Assembly: GCF_000283155.1 (NCBI RefSeq)
Contig: NW_004454217.1
Location: forward strand, 3,839,349 to 3,903,348
DNA: 64,000 nt
Direction of reading: 5' to 3'
Source: Ceratotherium simum simum
Lineage: Eukaryota > Chordata > Mammalia > Perissodactyla > Rhinocerotidae
Shown: one piece after another, positions 10,487-22,105 of the stretch
Numbering within the stretch: position 1 is the stretch's first letter
How the letters are laid out: each line of letters begins with the position of its first letter
Translations under genes and position numbers: made by a program
The notes under the pieces: model-generated
Told to the model about the DNA's origin: nothing
Seen by the model: only the letters and a program-made list of their open reading frames with translations
Databases searched by the model: none

Positions 10487-13090
10487 CATATACTGGTTTT
10501 GAAATGGCCATGACACTTATTTTATTCATGCTTTTAATATAAAATTTACTAAGGGATCACAAAATTTTAGGTTATTTTACAGCATCTCCTCTGAAATATC
10601 AGAAATGTAGTTATAAACTTTTTAATACTTAATAATATATAAGTAGAAATCAGATTAAATACCATGGGTTCTTAAATAACAAAGAGACTTATAAGAGGTG
10701 ACCCAATGCCTGAAATGTACTTCTCACGTATTGTCACTGGGTTGTAGTATATCAAGTACAGGCCCTGTAAAGGTTTTAATTACCTCACTCCCCTCATCCT
10801 GATCAAATGAGATGTTGAAAAACATATGTCATCCTAATGGGAGTTAGAAAAACTGTAATGTCAATAGATCTTTTATAATTACCACTGCCTTTGTTGTCAC
10901 ATTGTCTGACGCACCTGTACACTGGAGACTCGTGTCTGTCTTGATCTGTGTACATAACACACATAATCACTCAGAGGGCACCTGCTTTAAATGATGAGAA
11001 AGTTTCAAAATGTTAACTTGCGTGTCATAAAGGCAGGAACAGTCTTTTCAATAAGAATGAAGTAGGAGTATTGTACACTGTCAAGGTAAATAGCTGTAAC
11101 TTGATCGTACAGGAAAGAGGTAAAAAGAAAAAGATGTCAGTTCATCTTCCAATTGCAACATAATTCTAAGAATTTTGCCCATACACATTCTGGTTATATG
11201 ATAGTTCTAAGAATTCTCCTCTATGCACCTTCTGATTCTATGATATAGAACCAGACAGTGCATCAACATAGTCGTCTCAGAATTTTTGTGGAACTTTCTC
11301 TCCCTTTGCGGTAAATAATTGAATCAAATAAATGATGCCACTTTATTCCCAATGACGTGCCAGGTAAATACGGGGGACACAAAACAAGATTTGAATTTGG
11401 TGGTTGACCTCAAAAAATAATAAATTTGAGGAAATAATAATATGTATCAAATACTTCTGTATATTTTAAAATAAGAACTTCCTTTTTGGGGGCTTCAGTT
11501 ATTTTAAATCTTCTAGTGAGACCCTTGAGGTAATATTTGCAGGTGGTATAAGAGAATTGCCCAAATTTCAGACAGAATTTTTGTCTATATTTTTATCTGA
11601 ATTTAGAAAGGGAAATAGGCAGATAGGAATGAAGGGGTTTTCCAGATTTTATGTGATAAAATATACTCCTAGAAATTATTCTCTACTTCCCGGGGTTCTT
11701 CTTTTTTGTGGTCTTCAGAAGGTACTTCCCAGCCTCTTTCTGTGTTTGTCATGTAAATATGTAAGTAGTAGAATAAAAAAGTAATAATTCTTGGTTTATG
11801 AATTCATTTCATCAAGGGCTTTGGGAATGAGAAGGGGAAAGAGGTGGAAATTTTGGATGTTTTTCAACCTTGGTAATGAATGAAGTTTTACAATTTATAT
11901 TGATTTAAAAATTGAGAAGAAAGGCTAGTCATATATTATCACTGATGAAGTGCATGGTTGCCGCATTTTCCATGCACTTGCCATAGTTACCCTACGATGG
12001 AATGAATGATCCAAATTAAATTCCCACAAATTGTTGCCCTCAATTTTTTTCTTCTCTTTCTAAGAATAAGAAGACTTTATTTTTTGAGTAAAACTGGATT
12101 ATGATCTCCTCTTTAATCTTGGTAGAACAAACTAAGCTTCTTAATAAAAAAAAATAGATTAATGAGAACAGAAAATGTGTTGTTTAAATCCTAATAATAA
12201 AATAATAGAAGGGCTGAACAGAATAATTAGTAGTTCAATGAAGAAAGGCTCCATGCTTATCGTGATAGCTTTTTCTGGTTGGGGGTGGGAGTTGTAGAGG
12301 AAAGACGGAAATGTGGATGTTATCCAGCATAATGACTTTGTATGTGCACATTCACATCTTCAACCTACAATCAAAGTGCCACTCCTTTAACATATCTGGT
12401 TGATCTAGTTGATCTAGATTTAGTAATGGCTCTTTAAAACCCTATTTTCTTTTTTGTAATGTGAGTATAATAAGTTTTCTTATGACAAGGTTGATGATCA
12501 AACCAGAGAGTGCATGAAACTGCACTTTGAAAAGAGTGTTAGTTTAAGCCATATGAAATTGCCGATAATCAACCATTTTTTACTTACAAAAAGGCAATAT
12601 CATATGGTTCAACATAATATAAAAATGCTATGCAAATGTAATATATTGGTAGTAAAACCAAAGGAAAACTGAAACTGATTGAAATAGAAAAGCAATAAAG
12701 AAGAGAAGATAGTGCAAAAATAAAGATATAAAATCTTGGAAAATACTTTCTCATTAACCTGTATTTATTTTGATGGGACCTAAAAAATAACAAAAAAAGA
12801 AAATGATAAAATATTTAGTAAATATATAATCCTGTCTAACTATGTAATTTAACAAACATGGTATTATGCATATTTAAATTTTTAAATCTTTTATTTTTCT
12901 ATTAAAGAGCACTACATTTTATTGCAACAACTTTGAAATTATAAAGGAGTCAAACAAAATTAAAAATAAAATTTTTATTTTTCTCATCACCTAGAGAAGT
13001 TCACTAATACTCTATCAATTTAGTCCCTTCTGGGATTTAACTTTTCTTTCCTTTTGCATTTTATTTTCCCTCCCACCATTAATAACTAAA
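10487..13090. other. Unique AT-rich sequence
   Basis: No gene seen. 'GACGTGCCAGGTAAATACGGG' read in pieces near 11356 faintly resembles the L2 3' region reversed, too weak to call. ORFs at 11557-11784 (+) and 12584-12793 (-) are low-complexity and unsupported. Confidence 0.4.
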
Positions 13091-13094
13091 GTTC

Positions 13095-13119
13095 ATATAT
13101 ATATATATATATATATATG
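13095..13119. repeat. (AT)n microsatellite
   Basis: About 12 AT units, followed by degenerate ATATAT-rich sequence to about 13210. Confidence 0.95.
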
Positions 13120-13208
13120 AAAATAGGCATATATTTATATGCCTATATATAATTTCATATATATACAAATGTATATTTCATGTGTATTCATATATACATG
13201 CATATATA

Positions 13209-13661
13209 TGCTGCTATATCTAAGTCACTGAGTTAAGTTTGTATAATCTCTTATTTAAAAATCACAGAAGGGGGCCGGCCCTGTGGCTTAGCGGTTGGGT
13301 GCGTGCACTCCACTACTGGCGGGCCCGGTTTGGATCCCGGGCGCGCACGGACACACCGCTCGTCCAGCCATGCTGAGGCAGCGTCCCACATACAGCGACT
13401 AGAAGGATGTGCAACTATGACATACAACTATCTACTGGGGCTTTGGGGAGAAAAAGGGAAAAAAAAAAAAAAAGGGAGGAGAATCGGCAATAGATGTTAG
13501 CTCAGAGCCGGTCTTCCTCAGCAACAAGAGGAGGATTGGCATGGATGTTAGCTCAGGGCTGATCTTCCTCCCAAAAAAAAAAAAAAATCACAGAAGTGAC
13601 TTGTGGCTTGGTATTTAGATGGTTGCATCTAGTAATACAATTTAAATATATAGTGCATGAA
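13209..13661 (+). repeat. Local duplication, copy 1 (split by an ERE)
   Basis: The pieces 13209-13270 and 13597-13661 together match 14758-14884 in the same direction, at roughly 80% by eye. Shared landmarks are 'TGCTGCTATAT', 'ACAGAAGTGACT', 'CTTGGTATTTAGATG' and 'CATCTAGTAATA'. The ERE at 13271-13583 interrupts this copy only. Confidence 0.8.
13271..13583 (+). mobile_element. ERE-type SINE, full length, young
   Basis: Complete SINE: GC-rich head 'GGGGCCGGCCCTGTGGCTTA', tRNA-like promoter part with many CpG sites left, an internal A-run near 13460, two 'GATGTTAGCTCAG' motifs, and a terminal A-tail. The TSD AAAAATCACAGAAG occurs at 13257-13270 and again ending at 13596, exact over at least 13 bases. 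The intact TSD and surviving CpGs mark it as the youngest-looking mobile element here. Confidence 0.96.
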
Positions 13662-13945
13662 TATATATATTTCATATAAATATGAAATAGCTAAATGAAA
13701 TTATATATATTTTATATGGTATGATAGCCAAATATATTATAATAGCCAAATGTAATTATATATGTTTCTTATAGAGAGAGTATATATATGGTAAATATTG
13801 TATCTATTGCCAAATGAAATTATATATATGAACTATATATCTACCCAAAGTAAAGTGCAAAATAGAATCATTTTTATATGTCTATGTCTACACATATACA
13901 CACACTTGTTTGTATATATCCATCCATACATATATAAATATATAT
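13662..13945. repeat. AT-rich degenerate minisatellite
   Basis: A motif close to 'AGCCAAATGAAATTATATAT' recurs at 13689, 13726 (partial), 13744 and 13808, spaced irregularly by TA-rich filler. This is expansion of TATATA sequence next to duplication copy 1; copy 2 keeps only one 'ACCAAATG' at about 14884. Confidence 0.65.
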
Positions 13946-13959
13946 ATCTTTCATATTTT

Positions 13960-14340
13960 TCTCAGTCTTAACTCTGTTTTTAAATTTAACTGAATTTTTT
14001 TTCATAAACTTCATTTAATGGCTGCTTTTTAATTTCTTCTTTGTAAAATGAATATTCATGTGCTTTGCCAATTTTCCATTGTCCCGTATATCCTTGTATG
14101 GGTTTTTAAGAGTATAATAAATATGAAATCTGTTCATATTTTGTTTTATGTGCATTATTAACTTCCCCCCATTTATTATTTGCCTGTTCATTTCTTGATG
14201 GTGTTCTATGACCTAAAAGTTTTTTTATTTCTGTAACTAGATTCATCTGTATTTCTCTGTGACTTCTTTCATTACTTTTATGCTTAGAATAGCCTTCCCT
14301 ACTTTAAATCATATAAATATTTACATATACTGCCAAATAA
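13960..14340 (-). repeat. Old L1 LINE fragment
   Basis: 'AATGGCTGCTTTTTAATTTC', 'GTGCTTTGCCAATTTTCCATT', 'TTGATGGTGTTCTATGACCT' and 'GCTTAGAATAGCCTTCCC' follow, in order, the reverse complement of an old L1 (L1M group) 3' half. No open frame is kept. Related sequence may extend left to about 12900 but the TA expansion hides it. Confidence 0.7.
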
Positions 14341-14757
14341 AAATTGTCAGTAGTCTTTCCCCCAAGTATCTTAGTAGATTTATTTTAATAGCTGCCCTCA
14401 GTAAAGGTTAGTTCTCCGAAGTTAATATTAACTTGAATTGATTTTTTTCCTAAAATACTTAGTATATCATAAGTACATGCACTATGTTTGTTGAAAACGT
14501 GGTTTCTGTTCATCATATCAGACAGTGACTGATAAATAACAAAATTCCTTAAGATTAAAATCAAGACTTTCCTATGCCTTTGAGTAATGCTCTTTTTCTG
14601 TAATTTCTGGGTGTTTCCTTAATGCTCTGGGTTTTTTTCCTCCCTGTTGACCTTAGAAGGGAAACAGTTTGGTCTGATTTGGGTGTATATGTGTAACCAC
14701 AAAGATATTATTTCCATATAATCAAATATTCAATTCATCCTTATCTTGGCAAGCACA

Positions 14758-14884
14758 TGCTGCTATATGTCAGTCATTGTGTTATGTCTACATAATATCC
14801 TACTGAAAAATTACAGAAGTGACTGGTGACTTGGTATTTAGATGCTTTCATCTAGTAATATAACTTAAGTATGTACTTCATGAA
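14758..14884 (+). repeat. Local duplication, copy 2 (empty ERE site)
   Basis: Direct, uninterrupted counterpart of the segment at 13209-13661. The place where copy 1 holds an ERE reads AAAAATTACAGAAG (14806-14819), one base different from the ERE's TSD, followed directly by TGACT. It therefore represents the pre-insertion state. Confidence 0.8.
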
Positions 14885-17800
14885 ACCAAATGTTTAAATA
14901 AAATAAAAATATATGGCCAAGTTTCTTGAAAAGTATAATTAAATTTCCATTTTAAACTGAATTCTCAAGGTGCACATGCAGAGGTAGAACTCTTAACAAT
15001 TGGATAAAAGTAAAAGAGTTAGTCATCTAGTCTAGATGATCACAAGTTGTCATAATTCTATATGTGCTGAAATTTCTTAATAATTTCTGAATTTTTCATT
15101 TTCTACCCAGATCTCACATAATATGAAGCCACATTTGTACTTTCGGTTGACACCACTAATAGACTATTAAAGGAAAAATAAAATATGCTCTTTTTGAAAT
15201 TCATGAAATGCTGTTTACTTCAATAGGAAAAGCTTATTCATTGGACATGGTTATCCTTTATATTTAGTCTCCTGAAGATCTCCATTAGATTATTATCTTT
15301 TATTAGAATCACATAAAAGTTTATACAAAGACGTTCAAGGTACTACAATTGCCTTAAATTTATGAGGTCAGATGATAAATCGTATGTCTTTTTTTTTTTC
15401 TTATGGAAGAATATCAGTGCTCTTGACACTTGTCTAGCAGAATATCCAGAAGTAACTCTAGAAGACTGATTGCAACTATATGTGTTTTGGAGTCCCAACT
15501 ATAGATCTTTATCACTACTTCCATAAGTAGGCAAAAAAAATTGTGATTCAAATGTGTTATAAACATTCTCAGTGGTAAAGAGAAGTCTGCATCTTGATTT
15601 TTTTTTTGACATCATTTATTGTGTATTCAGAAAACAGCCATGTGTTCTGGTGTTCTAGAACAGGTATGAGCCTATATTGGTTGCAGTCAATAATATAAGA
15701 TTTAGGAAGGACAAATGAATATTTAAGTGTCTGAGAAACTAAGAGGTGGTGAGTTAGCAAGATCCAATCCCCAAAAGTTCTTAGAAATTGTAAATTTAAG
15801 CCACAGTGACTTTTCGAGGAAATCATCAGTGTTACTTTAGCAGGTCTTTGAGAGAAAAGATGTATGTCATGTTTAAGGAATAAAGGCAAAAAATCCATAC
15901 TTCGTCTGCAGGCCATCTGGAACTTTTTTCCAGCTTTACTGAGATATAAGTGGCATATTATAACTTTTTAAATGAGATCATTATCCATGGGAAAGTACTC
16001 TCCTCGTAATTCTTTTAGGTTATCTGACCCACTTACCAAGGTATACATTTCTTTATGAATGTTCTCTAAGTAAGAAGCAAACACTTTTATTAAAGTATTA
16101 GCTTACTTATTATGCTGATTAATTTCTGTGTTATGTCAAGCAAGATAAAATTGTTTTTAGAGGAAATTGAATATATGTATGGAACTCAGCCAGAGATTTC
16201 TACTAATAATGCTACTTACTATGCTTGTTTATGTTATAAAGTGAATTTCTGGGTGTAAAATGTTTATTGGAGAGATTAACATTTTTGAAGTATCAGGTGT
16301 CGACTCTTCAAAATGACACTACAACTCAGTAATAAACATCCTTTGGTTCACTCTCAAGTTTCAAAACACTGCAAAATATTATTACTTTATTCAGAAACTT
16401 CTCTTTCTTCCCTTGTATATATGTACATATGAAAGAATGCTGTGTTTGGGAAGACTTGCAGGAACCCTTCAAAGGCTTTTGAAATAACAGAATTATTCAA
16501 AGGTAATTTTGACCTCAAAGTAGCATTTTTACCATACAAGGAAATTCTTGGAATTAGCTGGACCTCAGACTCTTTGTACTCTAAGGCCAACAATTGATCT
16601 CCAAAGATTGCTTTAGAATGTTTCAGAGCTAAACTCATCAATAACAGATGGTAGGAAGAAACAATGAAATTATCTGAAGTATATATTCCTCTCTCAGTGG
16701 GTGCATTTTATCTTTATTTATTTGAATATGCGTATATTGAAAGAGAATATACTAGTAGGTTGAGTGAAGAAATTGAATTGGAAAAGCTGAAAGCTCATTC
16801 AAATGAATGAACTCAAAAATGTTTTTCTATGTAGGAAATTGACAGGTATGCCTCTGTTTCTACCAACTAAAGAACAAAATTTAGTAGATTATTTCTCCTT
16901 CAGAGAGCCATTTGGACTCAGCTCATGAAGGGTGGTGACCTCAAACCATTGCCATCTGACAGTTGTTTGGCAATTAATGTGAAACATGTCAGTGACCTTG
17001 ATCTGGTTCTCTAAGACATGTGTATATCACAATAAACTGTCATCCTCTCCTCTGACCCAGGAATGTTCAAGCTGATTATCCACAGAAGTAGTTTAGTTCT
17101 TCTAGGTTAGAATTTGCATTCTTCTTATGTTTTCTGGAGCCTGAAGGTATAGGAAAAAAATCAAGTTTTACCTCAGGAATTTTATTAGCCTCAAAAACAT
17201 TGAACTTTTTCTCTATACAATTAAAAAGAGAAAGACATTTAAACTAAAGACAAGAATTTGACATGTTAACACTTAGTTTTTAAAATAAAATTTTGGATTA
17301 TTTTATTGGATTTTATTTGTTGGATTATTTTCTCTGTCTAAGAAAGCACCCCTCATCTTTTCTCCACTATTCATATGACTCAGAATCTTTAATGGATGCT
17401 ATTAATTCTTAAGCAAGAAGTATTTGGGTGTATGGCTTTTGAGGGAGCTTAAGGTAGAAGTTGTTAAGTATTGATTTGTTCTTAGGAGAAGTTGTTATGG
17501 TCATGCTTAAATTTCCTTTGAAGACTTTTATTATCAGAAAGCTAGACTTATCTTATTCCAATTAGTTGGTAAAATCTCTGTTTACTAATTAGTTTTAAGT
17601 AAATCCTCATTTTCTTTCATAAAGGGACCCCTTTTCAACTGCCCCTTAATCTATGAACTCTATCTGTACACTGCATATAATGTTCCACTGAACCTATTTA
17701 AGAAACTTGAATAGATTACAAGCACTACATGTTTTCTTAAAACATTCTTTTAGAAATGGCCTTTTCCCAAAATTATATTCATAAGGAAATTGTGTGAATC

Positions 17801-18802
17801 AAGATGATATTGTACACCTGGAGTGGTTGGCAGAATTCTGATTGTTTGTCTTCTTTTGTTCAGAAAATCCTTAAACCTATTACAGTTTTAAGATAATCAG
17901 TGTGTTGAAGGTCAGGAAGTTTGGTTGTCCACTAGGTAGATTATTTTAGTTATCTCAGGTATTATAGATGGATATCTTAGATATCTGAGTAAATCTGAAT
18001 AAATTAATCTGAAAGTGTTCATTTCAGTGATGCTGAAATGTAGTTTAAGTACCAATATGAAATTTTCAGAAAGGCCAGCTGAATATTTTCCCAATGCAGT
18101 AAGAGTCTTAAAACTTTATATTTAGATTGTGTATGCCCTCGCTTGCTATAGTGTTTGGTTGTGTTTTATTTCCTTGCACACAGACATCTTTATTTACTTA
18201 CCATTCCTCCTTGGTCCTTGTAAAAATTTGAGTTTTCTATGCCTGATATAATGCCATTTGCAATCAGGTAGGATTTAACTTATGCTAATATGTGGATATT
18301 AAGAATCACTAAAGATAGTAATGCAAGGCCAAGACAAGCAGAATCAGTGTTAGGTCAGATTTATGTAAGTAGAGCAGGACCAAGTAAAGTTCAGCACTCT
18401 GGAGAGCTCCCTTTGAAGCTCTTGTTCTGACAGAAATTAAGGCTTATTTATTCTTACCTCCTATTCTGGGGAAACTCTCTATTACAAGGGCCTACCTCAG
18501 GTGCTATTACCATCCCTTCATGCACTTTCAGTATTCACACCAGTTGGTATAGTAATAATACCTTCTGAGGGTGGACGTAGAACCTTGAAAGTCATCAGTG
18601 GAGTAGGAAACTTACTCCTCTTGACATTAGTCGGTTGTTCTTCCAGGTGACCTGCCTCAGCTAATAGTAAGGCCAGAACCTGTCACTGACTTACTCCTGA
18701 TCATAATCCTCAGTGTTGTAGTTAAGATTTCTTTACAGCAGAGGTAAGCAAAGTTTTTTTTATAACTTTGTGTCGTCTTCCTCCTCATACCCGAGAGAGC
18801 GT
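14885..18802. other. Unique AT-rich sequence
   Basis: Apart from a short L1-like piece (15917-15968) I see no repeat family. ORFs 15569-15916 (-, 115 codons) and 16387-16641 (-, 84 codons) show no domain, signal peptide or splice context. Confidence 0.4.
15917..15968 (-). repeat. L1 3' UTR scrap
   Basis: 'CCAGCTTTACTGAGATATAA' is a familiar reverse-complement L1 3' end motif; only about 50 bases remain. Confidence 0.55.
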
Positions 18803-18848
18803 AGAAGTAGAAAAAGAAAAAAAGAGGGAGAGAGAGAAAGAGAGAAGT
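18803..18848. repeat. Polypurine (GA-rich) tract
   Basis: GA-rich low-complexity run with few pyrimidine interruptions. Confidence 0.8.
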
Positions 18849-20642
18849 AATAAAATATTCAACCTTAGTTAGAGACTTCAAGAAGTGCTAGTGCTTAATA
18901 CATTGACTTTTCTAGAACATTCAAGGATACTGCAGTTTATATAAATTTCGAGGCTTATAGGAATGTATGCTACCTTCATAATTCCACCTATAAAGCAAAA
19001 TAAATTAACCCCAAATTTTATTTTTAATTGCAACCATATTTTTCATACTGGACTAAATATCATATGAGGTAAATTAGAAGTGCAAAGCAAAGTCTCTGAC
19101 TTCAGGGAGCTAATAACCAGGATAATGCTTATCAACAATTAGACAAAAGTATAAGACAGATTATACTTAAGTTTCAAATCATGTATTTCTGAGTATAGGT
19201 AGAATAGAAAACATATGTCACTTTAGGCTTGAATATTCATAGTTGGCTTAATGAGAGAGAGGGTCAAAATGCAAAGGAAATCATTTGACTTTTAGTTATG
19301 GGGGAAAAACAACCCATCATGAATAGACACATTGATACACTAAAATTTCTTTTTTTATTTTATTTACTTAGCTTACTTATTGTAGAAATGTTCCTCAGGG
19401 AAATTACCAAGTAAGGCAGTCAGCTAAGTCATACATCTATCGTTTTTAGGGTTCTATGTATTCCTTTCAACCATATACTCCTTAAGCAGAGAGAGGAAGT
19501 TCAGTTTATGTAAAGGTAAAACACTTGAATAGACCTTGAGTAAAATAGCGATAGCAAAAAACTTATTATAAAAGTGCATTTTGTCATTTTATATTAAATA
19601 ATAGGGTTAAAGTATATGTTATAATAAGGTTTCCTACTAAAATGATGAAGTACAAGCTTATATGTCTTAAGTTGTGAAGCATTGGTTTACAAAGAGTGAA
19701 AGCCATCATTAGTTGACAAAACATTTTCTTAACTATAATTTTTCCAGCTCAAGCTGATACACAGTGAATGTTTTCCTCTGTTTGTAATAAGGGTGACCAT
19801 CTTTACTTTAGGCATTATTTGAAGCCCTGCCTACAGCAAATTGGAAATAAAAGTGTGCCTGCTGTTATATTCAAAAAGGTACACTTTCATAGTGGTTTCA
19901 GATTATTTATAGCTAGCAGTGTGGATTTTAAAATATAATGCAATGAATTGTGTCCCTGACTCAAAAACATTTGTATATTGTCCATCATTGGAAATATTAT
20001 GAAAGTCAATTTTATGTACCTAAGTACATATATGTACTGGGAAATAGTATGGCTGGGAAATAATTCAGCTTGAAGGACAGAAAAAATATAGGTAGCTATG
20101 GCCTCTAAATAAAAATATATTTCCATGTGACTACTAAAAGCCTGGGGACTAAGGAAGAGAGTAGAATGATCCCATAAAAGTAGCCAAAAGAGTAGATCCT
20201 GCCAAATATCAGGGAATTACAAGGCATGAAAGCCAAACTCTAATGAAATTTGGAGAATAAATATTTCTCTATCTCTTTTTTTTATCAAGCATATTTTTAA
20301 GTTTATTTCAGTTTTCCTCTATTTTCTAATCTTCCATTCAACACCATTAATTCAAAATGAAATGAAAGATAATTCACAGAAAAAAATTTAATGTTAAAAT
20401 TGGGCTTCTTAAATTACTGGACATATTTTCCATCTTACTTCTTCCTTGAAGTGACCTTATGTGTCTGAAGTCCTCATGTGATATGATTTCAGAGTTGTAG
20501 AAAAAGATCCCCTCAAACAACTCTTTTATAACTCTGCGTGGTGTTTTGGGCAATTCCTTTTGTAGAAGACATAGTTTAGTTATTTTTTTTTAACTAATGA
20601 GAGATACATTTGGATAATAATGACAAGCTAATACATGTATTA
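18849..20642. other. Unique sequence
   Basis: 'CTCTGACTTCAGGGAGCTAA' near 19094 is a faint L2-like (reverse) trace. No exon or RNA gene seen. Confidence 0.4.
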
Positions 20643-21037
20643 CCTACTGGTGGTTAAGATTCAGTGCTCTCACAACCATGGCCCCGGGTCATTTCCCAGT
20701 CAGGGAACCACACCTCCCATCTGTCAATTGTCATTCCGTGGTGGCTGTGTGTTGCTGTGACGCTTGAAAGCTATGCCACTGGTGTTTCAAATACCAGCAG
20801 GGTCACCAGTGGTGGACAGGTTTCAGCCAAGCTTCCAGACTAAGACAGACTAGGAAGAAGGACCTGGCCACCCACTTCCAAAAAAATTGGCCATGAAAAC
20901 TCTATGAATAGCAGCAGAGCGTTGTCTGATATAATACCAGAAGGTGAGAGGATGATACAAAAGCACCGGGCAGGGTTATGCTCTGCTGTACACAGGGTCT
21001 CTAAAAGTCGAAATCAACTTGATCATACTAACAACAA
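20643..21037 (+). mobile_element. Composite SINE: tRNA-Glu-like head, RTE-like body and tail
   Basis: The first ~65 bases follow tRNA-Glu: 'GGTGGTTAAGATTCAGTGCT', 'CTCTCAC', and 'CCCAGTCAGGGAA' in place of CCCGGTCAGGGAA. The body ('TTTCAAATACCAGCAGGGTC', 'CTTCCAGACTAAGACAGACT', 'TGTCTGATATAAT') resembles the 5' part of RTE-clade LINEs as I know them. The end, 'GTCGAAATCAACTTGATC' then 'ACTAACAACAA', matches the typical RTE tail with AAC units. A tRNA promoter on an internally deleted RTE body fits a SINE copied by RTE machinery. The tail abuts a MIR. Confidence 0.7.
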
Positions 21038-21240
21038 TGTGCCAGGCATTATTCTAAACACTTCACATACATTATCTCATTTAATTCTCACAGTAAGCCT
21101 TTGAGATAGGCAATACTTTACAGATGATAAAATTGAGGCACAAACTGGTTAAGCAGGATGCCAAGTGACACAGCTAAAGAGAGACAGAACAGAGATTCAA
21201 ATCCCAAGAGTCTGGCTCCAAAGCCTGCCCTCTTCATTAT
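21038..21240 (-). repeat. MIR SINE
   Basis: 'TGTGCCAGGCATTATTCTAA', 'TTATCTCATTTAATTCTCAC', 'GAAAATTGAGGCA'-type CORE sequence and 'AGTCTGGCTCCAAAGCCTGC' give a nearly complete reversed MIR. The composite SINE's tail joins it with no spacer. Confidence 0.9.
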
Positions 21241-21519
21241 ATTGCACTGCTTCTTCTTACACATACACGCTGGCTCCAAAAGAAACAAAGGGACTTAAAT
21301 TCACAGACTTACAGTCACTGGGTAACAATTACTGATATCAGTTTTTACTGGGGAGGGGGACCAGTTGGAGAGAAAGAAGCAGTTTTGATAGACAATGGGG
21401 AGAGAGCATTTGGGCTCCTCCAGATGTCTGAAGGTGGGAGCAAAAATTTTTGATTAGTGGTGGAGATAGAGAGGAAGGAATTAGGAAGAGAAGCAGCAAC
21501 TAAAAAGGACAAACGTGGG

Positions 21520-21704
21520 GGCTGGCCCCGTGGCATAGTGGTTAAGTTTGGCGCATTCCGCTTCGGTGGCCTGGTTTGTGGATTCGGATCCCAGGTGCAG
21601 ACCTACACCACTCATCAGCCATGCTGTGGTAGTCACCCACATACAAAAATAGAGGAAGATTGGCACAGATGTTAGCTCAGGGCAGATCTTCCTCAGCAAA
21701 AAAC
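21520..21704 (+). mobile_element. ERE-type SINE with exact TSD
   Basis: Head 'GGCTGGCCCCGTGGCATAGT', body 'GGATTCGGATCCCAGGTGCA', and one 'GATGTTAGCTCAGGGC' near the tail. The 17-base TSD AAAAGGACAAACGTGGG is exact at 21503-21519 and 21705-21721. Short ORFs on both strands here are shadows of the SINE. Confidence 0.96.
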
Positions 21705-21884
21705 AAAAGGACAAACGTGGGTATTCTTTACTTTGCCTAAACATGGTCTTTTACTTCCTCTTATTTTTGTTCAAAGTAGACAGTATTCATTGTATTCACA
21801 GTGTCAAAGAGGATGTGCTGACTTTATGGCAATAGTCAAAAGTATCAGCATAGAAATCATGGTGACTTACTAGAAAAAGATCCA

Positions 21885-22105
21885 GACTTTGGATTCTGAG
21901 AGGCTAAATGTCAAATGTTGCCTCTGACAGGTATTTCCTATATAGCACTGGGGATAACATCCCTCACTTGTAAAAGAGTAGTAATATGTACTTCATAGGT
22001 TTATTAAGAGGATTAAGCAGGTTATGTTTGCAAAGCATCACATGATATATTTTTACACATGAAAAAGTTGAATAAGTGGCAGCTCTTGTTATTATAAGCT
22101 CATCT
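21885..22105 (+). repeat. MIR SINE (diverged)
   Basis: 'TTTGGATTCTGAGAGGCTAA', 'CATCCCTCACTTGTAAAAG' and 'GGTTTATTAAGAGGATTAA' follow the forward MIR order, with loss in the middle. Confidence 0.75.

Noticed and set aside
13303..13500. Plus ORF of 65 codons in GC-rich sequence
   Set aside because: It is the body of the ERE SINE.
20643..20710. Functional tRNA-Glu gene
   Set aside because: The A- and B-box regions are mutated and the tRNA-like part runs on into an RTE-like body, so it is a SINE head.
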